Assembly: GCA_023389425.1 (NCBI GenBank)
Contig: JAEWEK010000017.1
Location: 1 to 7,113 of the forward strand
DNA: 7,113 nt
DNA from: Pseudomonadota bacterium
Lineage (GTDB): Bacteria; Pseudomonadota; Gammaproteobacteria; Burkholderiales; Burkholderiaceae_D
Direction of reading: 5' to 3'
This document shows, one piece after another, positions 1-4,705 of this stretch. Each line of letters begins with the position of its first letter. The stretch's first letter is position 1. The position numbers and the translations under genes are program-made. The notes beneath the pieces were generated by a model. That model saw nothing but the letters and a program-made list of their open reading frames with translations. It did not search any database and had not been told where the DNA came from.

Positions 1-66
1 GCCCATCACCAGCGGCCGCTTGTCGAGCTTGAAGTCGAAGCGCCCGCATTGCAGGAATTGACGCAT
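1..66 (-). CDS. folP: dihydropteroate synthase, N-terminal 22 residues (cut by window edge)
   Basis: Reading the minus strand from the ATG at 66 gives a peptide starting MRQFLQCGRFDFKLDKRPLV, then Met-Gly at the window edge. I recognise this as the usual N-terminus of betaproteobacterial dihydropteroate synthase, where the last residues lead into the first (β/α)8-barrel strand. The enzyme joins p-aminobenzoate to the dihydropterin pyrophosphate to make dihydropteroate in cytosolic folate synthesis and is the sulfonamide target. Location just downstream of ftsH on the same strand agrees with the common ftsH-folP-glmM order. No Shine-Dalgarno-like purine run precedes the ATG. The barrel and its active site lie outside the window, so the call rests on the short N-terminus plus synteny. 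Confidence 0.82.
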   Translation of the reverse strand, partial: MRQFLQCGRFDFKLDKRPLVMG

Positions 67-88
67 AAGAATTTAGTTCGTTAACGAG

Positions 89-116
89 CAAAAGGCACCC
101 GGGTGGATGCCTTTTG
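89..116 (-). terminator. terminator-like hairpin between ftsH and folP
   Basis: Perfect 9-bp inverted repeat (CAAAAGGCA at 89-97, TGCCTTTTG at 108-116) with a 10-nt loop, placed 17 nt after the ftsH stop codon. In the ftsH direction the stem ends in TTTTG, so the U tract is short and lies within the stem. The loop also contains a CACCCGGGTG palindrome (97-105 region) that can form a competing inner fold. Position and form suggest partial or full intrinsic termination after ftsH, leaving folP to read-through or to an unseen promoter. Confidence 0.6.
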
Positions 117-133
117 AGGGGTGGATCAGCCGA

Positions 134-2017
134 TCACGCCGGGGCGGTCTGGTTTTGGGGCACACCGCCGCCGCTGTCGCTCGGCGGGGTGCGCTTGGTC
201 AGCACGCCGGTCTTGGGCGGACGCGGCTCGTTGCCGGCCATGATGTCGTTGATCTGGTCGGCGTCGATGGTCTCCCATTCGAGCAGGGCCTTGGTCATCA
301 TCTCGACCTTGGCACGGTTTTCTTCCAGCAGCTGGCGCGCCAGCGAATACTGGGTGTCGAGGATGGCGCGGATCTCGGCATCCACCTTCTGCTGGGTCGC
401 CTCGGAAATGGTCTTGGTCGAGCCGCCGAAGAAGCCTTCGTTGGCGTCGTCCTCGTACACCATCACGCCCATGCTCTCGCTCATGCCGAAGCGGGTGACC
501 ATCGAGCGGGCCAGCTTGGTGGCGCGGGAAAAGTCGTTCGAGGCGCCGGTCGACATCTGGCCGACGAAGATCTCTTCGGCGATGCGGCCGCCGAACAGGA
601 TCGAGATTTCCTCGAGCATCTTGTCCTTGTAGCCGGACAGGCTGTCATGTTCCGGCAGCTGCCAGGTCAGGCCCAGCGCGTAACCGCGCGGCATGATGGT
701 GACCTTGTGCACAGGATCAGCCTTCGGCAGCAGCTTGGCGATGACGGCGTGGCCGGATTCGTGGTAAGCCGTGTTGCGGCGCTCTTCCTCGCGCATGACC
801 ATGGAGCGGCGCTCCGGGCCCATGAAGATCTTGTCCTTGGCGTCCTCGAAGTCGCTCATTTCCACCAGCCGCTTGCTGCGGCGGGCGGCGAACAGCGCGT
901 CCTCGTTCACCAGGTTGGCCAGGTCGGCGCCCGAGAAGCCCGGGGTGCCACGGGCCAGGATGTCGGCCTTGACGTCGGTCGCGATCGGCACCTTGCGCAT
1001 ATGCACGTTGAGGATTTGCTCGCGGCCGCGGATGTCCGGCAGGCCCACCATCACCTGGCGGTCGAAACGGCCCGGGCGCAGCAGCGCCTTGTCCAGCACG
1101 TCGGCGCGGTTGGTGGCGGCAATCACGATCACGCCCGAGGAGGCCTCGAAACCGTCCATCTCGACCAGCAGCTGGTTCAGGGTCTGCTCACGCTCGTCGT
1201 TGCCGCCGCCCATGCCGGCGCCGCGATGGCGGCCGACCGCGTCGATCTCGTCGATGAAGATGATGCAGGGCGAATGCTTCTTGGCGTTTTCGAACATGTC
1301 GCGCACGCGGGACGCGCCCACGCCGACGAACATTTCGACGAAGTCCGAGCCGGAGATCGAGAAGAACGGGACCTTGGCTTCGCCCGCGATGGCGCGCGCC
1401 AGCAGGGTTTTACCGGTGCCCGGGGGGCCAACCATCAGCACGCCGCGCGGAATGCGGCCGCCCAGTTTCTGGAACTTGGTCGGGTCTTTCAGGAAGTCGA
1501 CGATCTCGGTCACTTCTTCTTTCGCTTCGTCGCAGCCGGCGACATCGGCGAAAGTCACGGTGTTGTTGGTTTCATCCATCATGCGCGCCTTGCTCTTGCC
1601 GAACGAGAACGCGCCGCCCTTGCCGCCGCCCTGCATCTGGCGCATGAAGAACACCCACACGCCGATCAGCAACAGCATCGGGAACCAGGAAATGAACACT
1701 TGCTGCAGGAAGGAAGGCTCTTCCGGCGGTTTGACGTCGAACTTGATGTTGTTGTCGCGCAGGTCGCCGATCAGGCCGCGATCCAGCATGGTGGCGGTGG
1801 CGCGGACCTTGCTGTCGTCGGTACGGGTCGCCGTGATGTTGGACCCTTCGATGACCATGTCCTTGATGCGGTGCGCCTTGACGTCGTCGAGCAGCTCGGA
1901 ATAAGCAATGGTCTTGCTGCCGCCGGAAGTGCTGTGGTTGTCGAACTGCTTAAACAGCATAAACAACAGCAGTGCAACGACCACCCAGATGGCGGACTTG
2001 GAAAACATATTATTCAC
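134..2017 (-). CDS. ftsH: ATP-dependent zinc metalloprotease FtsH
   Basis: Membrane-anchored AAA+ protease that forms hexamers in the inner membrane and degrades misassembled membrane proteins and selected cytosolic regulators (in E. coli sigma-32 and LpxC). The 627-residue product has a first membrane segment at about 9-24, a periplasmic stretch, and a second membrane segment at about 107-124. The AAA module then shows Walker A GPPGTGKT (197-204), pore motif FVG (230-232), Walker B IIFIDEID (252-259) and a second region of homology with arginine fingers near R314 and R317. The protease domain has HESGH (419-423), with D495 as probable third zinc ligand. The start is GTG at 2017, giving VNNMFSK: GGAGGAG lies 5 nt upstream, whereas the ATG nine bases later is too far from it. 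The open frame runs on upstream to 2182, but that part lacks family resemblance. Length is normal (E. coli about 644). Confidence 0.97.
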   Translation of the reverse strand: MNNMFSKSAIWVVVALLLFMLFKQFDNHSTSGGSKTIAYSELLDDVKAHRIKDMVIEGSNITATRTDDSKVRATATMLDRGLIGDLRDNNIKFDVKPPEEPSFLQQVFISWFPMLLLIGVWVFFMRQMQGGGKGGAFSFGKSKARMMDETNNTVTFADVAGCDEAKEEVTEIVDFLKDPTKFQKLGGRIPRGVLMVGPPGTGKTLLARAIAGEAKVPFFSISGSDFVEMFVGVGASRVRDMFENAKKHSPCIIFIDEIDAVGRHRGAGMGGGNDEREQTLNQLLVEMDGFEASSGVIVIAATNRADVLDKALLRPGRFDRQVMVGLPDIRGREQILNVHMRKVPIATDVKADILARGTPGFSGADLANLVNEDALFAARRSKRLVEMSDFEDAKDKIFMGPERRSMVMREEERRNTAYHESGHAVIAKLLPKADPVHKVTIMPRGYALGLTWQLPEHDSLSGYKDKMLEEISILFGGRIAEEIFVGQMSTGASNDFSRATKLARSMVTRFGMSESMGVMVYEDDANEGFFGGSTKTISEATQQKVDAEIRAILDTQYSLARQLLEENRAKVEMMTKALLEWETIDADQINDIMAGNEPRPPKTGVLTKRTPPSDSGGGVPQNQTAPA

Positions 2018-2022
2018 GAAAA

Positions 2023-2029
2023 CTCCTCC
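2023..2029 (-). promoter_or_regulatory. Shine-Dalgarno site fixing the ftsH GTG start
   Basis: Minus-strand GGAGGAG, a near-perfect complement to the 16S rRNA 3' end, ends 5 nt before GTG at 2017. It is by far the best ribosome-binding site in the window and decides the GTG over the internal ATG at 2008 and over upstream frame-open codons. Confidence 0.85.
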
Positions 2030-2070
2030 GATGCGGCACGCATCTGACAGATTTAAGAATGCCGATGCCG

Positions 2071-2100
2071 ATTTTACCTGCAATAAGCAGGCCGTGCCAC
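2071..2100 (-). promoter_or_regulatory. candidate sigma-70 promoter for ftsH
   Basis: In the 197-bp gap between rlmE and ftsH, the minus strand carries TAAAAT (2071-2076, 5 of 6 to the -10 consensus) preceded by an 18-nt spacer and GTGGCA (2095-2100, 4 of 6 to TTGACA). The predicted start is near 2064, giving a leader of about 46 nt. A perfect TTGACA also occurs at 2134-2139, but no acceptable -10 box lies 16-18 nt downstream of it. Assignment is by eye and weak. The alternative is that ftsH is read only from the rlmE transcript. Confidence 0.3.
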
Positions 2101-2212
2101 GCGTCACTACGGGAGCGTGCCGAAATACCACTTTGTCAATATTTCGATACTCTCGGTCAAGCGATGTTGCGCGACACGGCATGCCTCACGCGAGTGATGT
2201 GCGGCTGCCGCC

Positions 2213-2899
2213 TCAAATATCAAGGGCTGAACTGTCGTTTTCCTCATCTTTTTGTGGTGCCGGGTTCTTGAGACCGCGTCCAAGGAGGAAAATTTCAGAC
2301 GATTTGTCGCGGCTGGCCTTGGGCTTGACCTGCTTCACGGTTTTGAATTCAACGCGGAACTTCTCCAGGATCTGGGTAAAACCCATGTCCTTGAAACACT
2401 TCACCAACAATGCGCCGGATGGTTTCAGGTGCGATTGCGAGAACTCAATTGCCAGGTCGATCAGGTGTTCCATGCGCGCCGCATCCGCGGCCGGGATGCC
2501 CGACAGGTTGGGTGCCATGTCCGACAGCACAAGGTCGGCCTTGCGGCCGGACAGCAGCTCGTCCAGCTGGCTCAGGATCTCCTCCTCGCGGAAATCGCCC
2601 TGGATGAAATGCATATCGGCGATCGGCTCCATCGGCAGGATATCCAGGCCGATCATGGTGCCGTGGATGCCGCCGCCCTCCTTGCCGGCCAGCTTGCGCC
2701 GGGTGTACTGGCCCCAGCTGCCGGGGGTGCAGCCGAGGTCGACGATCACCTGGCCGGGCTTGATCAGCTTTTCGGCCTCGTCGATTTCCTTGAGCTTGTA
2801 GGCGGCGCGGGCGCGATAGCCTTCCTTCTGGGCCAACTTCACATACGGGTCGTTGATGTGGTCGTGCAACCAGTTTTTATTTAATTTGTTCTTGGCCAT
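2213..2899 (-). CDS. rlmE: 23S rRNA (uridine-2'-O)-methyltransferase RlmE (FtsJ/RrmJ)
   Basis: SAM-dependent enzyme that 2'-O-methylates U2552 in the A loop of 23S rRNA late in 50S assembly (known for E. coli RlmE). The 228-residue product is slightly longer than E. coli's 209. It shows the Rossmann SAM-binding motif VDLGCTPGSW (53-62) and D86 after strand 2. The catalytic set is recognisable as K35, D127 (in SDMAP), K167 (in LLVKCF) and E202, matching E. coli K38, D124, K164 and E199; the changed offset reflects a short glycine-rich insertion near 74-80. The C-terminal tail (about 210-228) is polar and probably disordered. The start at 2899 gives the MAKNKLNKNW beginning usual for the family, yet no Shine-Dalgarno sequence precedes it. 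It is followed by ftsH as in E. coli, but with a wide gap, and diverges from yhbY. Confidence 0.95.
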   Translation of the reverse strand: MAKNKLNKNWLHDHINDPYVKLAQKEGYRARAAYKLKEIDEAEKLIKPGQVIVDLGCTPGSWGQYTRRKLAGKEGGGIHGTMIGLDILPMEPIADMHFIQGDFREEEILSQLDELLSGRKADLVLSDMAPNLSGIPAADAARMEHLIDLAIEFSQSHLKPSGALLVKCFKDMGFTQILEKFRVEFKTVKQVKPKASRDKSSEIFLLGRGLKNPAPQKDEENDSSALDI

Positions 2900-2934
2900 T
2901 CGCGTAGAATACTGCTTTTAAAGGATCATCAAAA
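2881..2934. promoter_or_regulatory. overlapping divergent promoter candidates for rlmE and yhbY
   Basis: Only 43 bp separate the two start codons, so both promoters must lie here or inside the opposite gene. On the plus strand TAGAAT (2905-2910, 5 of 6) has a poor -35 (TTAATT at 2881-2886, spacer 18); it predicts a start near 2917. On the minus strand TATTCT (2911 down to 2906, 4 of 6) has TTGATG (2932 down to 2927, spacer 15) or TTTTGA (2934 down to 2929, spacer 17); it predicts a start near 2899. The two -10 boxes share five bases, so RNA polymerase could engage only one direction at a time. Both assignments are by eye. Confidence 0.4.
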
Positions 2935-2942
2935 TACATAAT

Positions 2943-3413
2943 ATGATTACACTCACTCCCGCCGAACGCAGCGCCCTGCGCGCCGAAGCCCACGGACTCA
3001 ATCCGGTGGTCATGGTCGGCGAAGCCGGCCTGACCCCGGCGGTCATGAAAGAAATCTCGTCCAGCCTCGACGCACACGGCCTGATCAAGGTCCGCGTGTT
3101 CGGCGACGACCGCGAGGCGCGCATCGCCATCTACGAACAGATCTGCGAGGAGCTGGAAGCGGCGCCGGTGCAGCACATCGGCAAGCTGCTGGTCCTGTAC
3201 CGCCCCAAGAAAGACGCGGAAAAAGAACGCGCCGCAAAATCCGGCAAGGGCATGCGCCTGGTCACCATCGTCAAGCCGAGCCCGAGCGGCCGCACCAAGC
3301 CGACCGTCTCCAAGGTTATGCTCAAGGGGAATGAGCGGGTCACGGCCGGCGGCAACGTCAAACGCGCCAAGCCGCGCCAGGCCAGTACCAAGAAAAGCGC
3401 GCTGAACAAGTGA
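2943..3413 (+). CDS. yhbY: YhbY-family CRM-domain RNA-binding protein, ribosome assembly
   Basis: The first ~88 residues form a CRM (chloroplast RNA splicing and ribosome maturation) domain like E. coli YhbY, a small protein associated with pre-50S particles. Visible family signatures are the loop VMVGEAGLT (23-31, standing in for the usual GxxG), LIKVRVFGDDRE (47-58) and IGKLLVLYRP (79-88). The product is 156 residues against 97 in E. coli. The extra ~68 residues are strongly basic (20 Lys/Arg against 4 Asp/Glu) and look disordered, so they may add RNA contacts. The ATG at 2943 is the only possible start, because a TAA lies in frame at 2919 and the N-terminus matches the family. AAGGA at 2921-2925 is too far upstream (17 nt) to be a good Shine-Dalgarno site. 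It diverges from rlmE, as in E. coli, and ends in a strong terminator. Confidence 0.93.
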   Translation: MITLTPAERSALRAEAHGLNPVVMVGEAGLTPAVMKEISSSLDAHGLIKVRVFGDDREARIAIYEQICEELEAAPVQHIGKLLVLYRPKKDAEKERAAKSGKGMRLVTIVKPSPSGRTKPTVSKVMLKGNERVTAGGNVKRAKPRQASTKKSALNK

Positions 3414-3417
3414 TTGA

Positions 3418-3445
3418 AAAACCGGGACCAGTTCCCGGTTTTTTT
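3418..3445 (+). terminator. intrinsic terminator of yhbY, probably bidirectional
   Basis: AAAACCGGGA (3418-3427) pairs perfectly with TCCCGGTTTT (3433-3442) around a 5-nt loop, and seven T residues run from 3439 to 3445. The hairpin starts 4 nt after the yhbY stop. The A tract on the left gives five U residues in minus-strand RNA, so the same hairpin could also stop transcripts arriving from greA/DUF4149. Confidence 0.92.
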
Positions 3446-3463
3446 ATGCCACCGCTGCCCACC

Positions 3464-3497
3464 CGTCGTTCCCGCGCAGGCGGGAACCCATGCTGAG
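3464..3497 (+). repeat. REP-like palindromic repeat, copy 1
   Basis: 34-bp unit beginning C-GTCG-TTCCCGC. A 7-bp stem (unit positions 6-12 with 17-23) closes a GCAG loop, followed by the flank ACCCATGCTGAG. It is shared with copy 2 at 30 of 34 positions. A second small hairpin, CCGCA/TGCGG at 3499-3512, follows directly. It lies in a non-coding, convergent intergenic region, as REP (repetitive extragenic palindromic) elements usually do. Confidence 0.8.
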
Positions 3498-3538
3498 CCC
3501 GCATCCTTGCGGCGCATGCTTTCCCACCCAATCCATTC

Positions 3539-3572
3539 CGTCGTCCCGGCGCAGGCCGGGACCCATGCTGAG
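3539..3572 (+). repeat. REP-like palindromic repeat, copy 2
   Basis: Same 34-bp unit and orientation as copy 1, 41 bp after it. The four differences (unit positions 7, 10, 19 and 22) form two compensatory pairs: T7-A22 becomes C7-G22 and C10-G19 becomes G10-C19. The hairpin is therefore preserved although the sequence changed. Confidence 0.8.
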
Positions 3573-3603
3573 TGGGCAGATACGCTGCGCTCAGCGCCCC
3601 ACT
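3571..3603. repeat. two-tier hairpin attached to REP-like copy 2
   Basis: An outer 6-bp stem pairs AGTGGG (3571-3576) with CCCACT (3598-3603). Inside it CGCTG (3583-3587) pairs with CAGCG (3592-3596) around a CGCT loop. It starts at the last two bases of copy 2 and occupies most of the space before inverted copy 3, so it appears to be part of a composite element rather than an independent terminator; no U run follows in either direction. Confidence 0.6.
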
Positions 3604-3616
3604 TTTCAAATGTTCT

Positions 3617-3644
3617 ATGGGTTCCAGCCTTCGCCGGAACGACG
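3617..3644 (-). repeat. REP-like palindromic repeat, copy 3 (inverted)
   Basis: Read on the minus strand from 3644, the first 28 bases follow the same unit: C-GTCG lead, 7-bp stem, ACCCAT flank. The loop is GAAG instead of GCAG, and unit pair 10-19 is G-T, a permitted wobble in RNA. Similarity stops after ACCCAT, so this copy lacks the GCTGAG flank of copies 1 and 2. It lies 17 bp beyond the stop of the DUF4149 gene and points against copies 1 and 2. Confidence 0.75.
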
Positions 3645-3661
3645 GTTTTACGGAGCAGAAG

Positions 3662-4120
3662 CTAGCGGCTTTTCAGCACCAGTACGACGCCCAGCACGCT
3701 CTCCACCAGGTGCACCACCTGCGACACCCCATGCATCACCGCGAACTGCGTCCAATATGGCGACGCCCTCACCCCGGCCGGCCCGGCCAGCTCGCGCAGG
3801 CGTGCCATCGCCGGCTGCAGGCCCAGGTAGACCACCAGCGCACACGCCAGCATCGCCACGATCACGATGAACAGCCCGCGCCGGCGCTTCGCATCCAGGT
3901 CCGGCGCAAACCGGACCAGGCCAAGCAGCACCACACCGCATGCGACCGCGATCCAGGCCTGCCTTGCCAGCAGCGCCCCGACAACGTCACCCGCCAGCCC
4001 CGATGGGAGCATGCCGAACGCCGTCGGCGCCGCGACATAGCCGAGCGCCCACAGGCTGCCGGCCCACAGGGCCGCCAACAGCAGCCGAAAGCAAGGCAGC
4101 AGCGCGGCGCGCCCGCCCAT
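3662..4120 (-). CDS. DUF4149-type four-helix membrane protein, function unknown
   Basis: A 152-residue integral membrane protein with four likely membrane helices, at about 9-31, 48-70, 82-102 and 127-150. Between helices 2 and 3 is a basic loop with KRRR at 78-81. By the positive-inside pattern this loop would be cytoplasmic, which also places both termini in the cytoplasm or leaves the N-terminus short. A conserved-looking FAVMHGVSQVVH motif opens helix 4. I assign it to DUF4149 from the helix pattern, this motif and its usual position next to greA; no biochemical role is known to me. Its ATG overlaps the greA stop by one base (TGATG) and no independent Shine-Dalgarno site stands close upstream, so translation is probably coupled to greA. 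Length fits the family. Confidence 0.8.
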   Translation of the reverse strand: MGGRAALLPCFRLLLAALWAGSLWALGYVAAPTAFGMLPSGLAGDVVGALLARQAWIAVACGVVLLGLVRFAPDLDAKRRRGLFIVIVAMLACALVVYLGLQPAMARLRELAGPAGVRASPYWTQFAVMHGVSQVVHLVESVLGVVLVLKSR

Positions 4121-4599
4121 CAGATGTAGCGCACTTCCAGGATTTCGTACTCGCGCGGGCCCGACGGCGCCTGCACTTCGACCACGTCGCCGGCATACTT
4201 GCCGATCAGGGCGCGCGCGATCGGCGAGGTCACCGAGATCTTGGCGACCTTCAGGTCAGCCTCGTCGATGCCGACGATCTGGTAAGTGACCTTCTGGCCG
4301 TTTTCCAGGTCCTCGAGGTCCACGGTCGATGCGAACACCACGCGGCCTTCCGCATCCAGGGTGGAAGGGTCGATGATCTGGGCACTGCCCAATTTGGATT
4401 CCAGTTCCGCGATACGTCCTTCGATGAAGGCCTGGCGCTCCTTGGCGGCGTCGTATTCGGCGTTCTCGGACAGGTCGCCGTGCGAGCGCGCCTCGGCGAT
4501 CGCCTCGATCACCTTCTTGCGTTCCTGCGTCTTGAGCTGATGCAGTTCTTCCTTCAGGAGCTGTGCGCCGAATTTGGTAAGTGGAACTGTTGTGTTCAT
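4120..4599 (-). CDS. greA: transcription elongation factor GreA
   Basis: GreA enters the secondary channel of backtracked RNA polymerase and stimulates cleavage of the 3' end of the nascent RNA, restarting elongation. The 159-residue product is the usual length (E. coli 158). Residues 1-75 form the antiparallel coiled-coil finger, with the tip motif GDLSENAEYDAAKERQ (41-56); D42 and E45 correspond to the E. coli acidic tip residues D41 and E44 that help hold the catalytic magnesium. Residues ~80-158 form the FKBP-like domain that binds polymerase, including the ITSPIARALIG-like segment (SVTSPIARALIGK, 122-134). The start at 4599 gives MNTTVPLTKFG, as expected for the family. A weak site AGAAG (4609-4613) lies 9 nt upstream. 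It follows carB across a 106-bp gap containing a strong inverted repeat and is coupled to the DUF4149 gene. Confidence 0.96.
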   Translation of the reverse strand: MNTTVPLTKFGAQLLKEELHQLKTQERKKVIEAIAEARSHGDLSENAEYDAAKERQAFIEGRIAELESKLGSAQIIDPSTLDAEGRVVFASTVDLEDLENGQKVTYQIVGIDEADLKVAKISVTSPIARALIGKYAGDVVEVQAPSGPREYEILEVRYI

Positions 4600-4608
4600 A
4601 GTTTTCTG

Positions 4609-4637
4609 CTTCTAGCGATTGTTCGTGACCGTACCAA
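4609..4637 (-). promoter_or_regulatory. candidate greA promoter between hairpin and start codon
   Basis: Minus-strand TTGGTA (4632-4637, 4 of 6), a 17-nt spacer, then TAGAAG (4609-4614, 4 of 6 and lacking the final T). The predicted start at about 4602 would leave a leader of only a few bases. The same bases include the possible Shine-Dalgarno site AGAAG, so the two readings compete: either own promoter with almost no leader, or read-through from carB using AGAAG. Confidence 0.25.
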
Positions 4638-4640
4638 GCG

Positions 4641-4687
4641 AAAACCACAGAGGCGCACGGCTTGGGCCGCACGAGCTCTGTGGTTTT
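4641..4687 (-). terminator. perfect 12-bp inverted repeat after carB, terminator or greA attenuator
   Basis: AAAACCACAGAG (4641-4652) and CTCTGTGGTTTT (4676-4687) form a 12-bp perfect stem. The 23-nt loop contains an inner CGGC/GCCG hairpin around TTGG (4658-4669). It begins 18 nt after the carB stop and ends 41 nt before the greA ATG. In the carB-to-greA direction the stem ends in four U residues followed by C, so termination may be incomplete. Symmetry means it could act on both strands. Confidence 0.6.
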
Positions 4688-4705
4688 ACGGGTACTGCTT
4701 GATGC

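Noticed and set aside
107..2047. Very long open frame (646 codons) on the plus strand opposite ftsH
   Set aside because: It is an antisense shadow of a GC-rich gene with strong codon bias. Its product is a low-complexity His/Ala/Gly/Val-rich sequence with no recognisable family, while the minus strand carries a complete FtsH with all motifs.
2134..2160. TTGACA (2134-2139) and TTGACC (2155-2160) on the minus strand as -35 boxes for ftsH, or as a heat-shock promoter
   Set aside because: No acceptable -10 box stands 16-18 nt downstream of either, and no CCCCAT-like sigma-32 -10 element was found at the needed spacing.
2018..2182. 55-codon N-terminal extension of FtsH in the same frame
   Set aside because: It resembles no FtsH N-terminus, lacks a ribosome-binding site, and would place the first membrane helix far from the N-terminus. 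GGAGGAG sits 5 nt before the GTG at 2017.
3464..3572. CRISPR-like pattern: two 34-bp direct repeats with a 41-bp spacer
   Set aside because: There are only two direct copies, the third is inverted, the repeats differ at four positions with compensatory changes, and no cas gene or leader is present. A REP-like palindrome explains it better.
3358..3870. Small open frames over the repeat region on both strands
   Set aside because: They overlap yhbY, the terminator and the palindromic repeats, have no ribosome-binding sites, and their peptides simply translate the repeat units.
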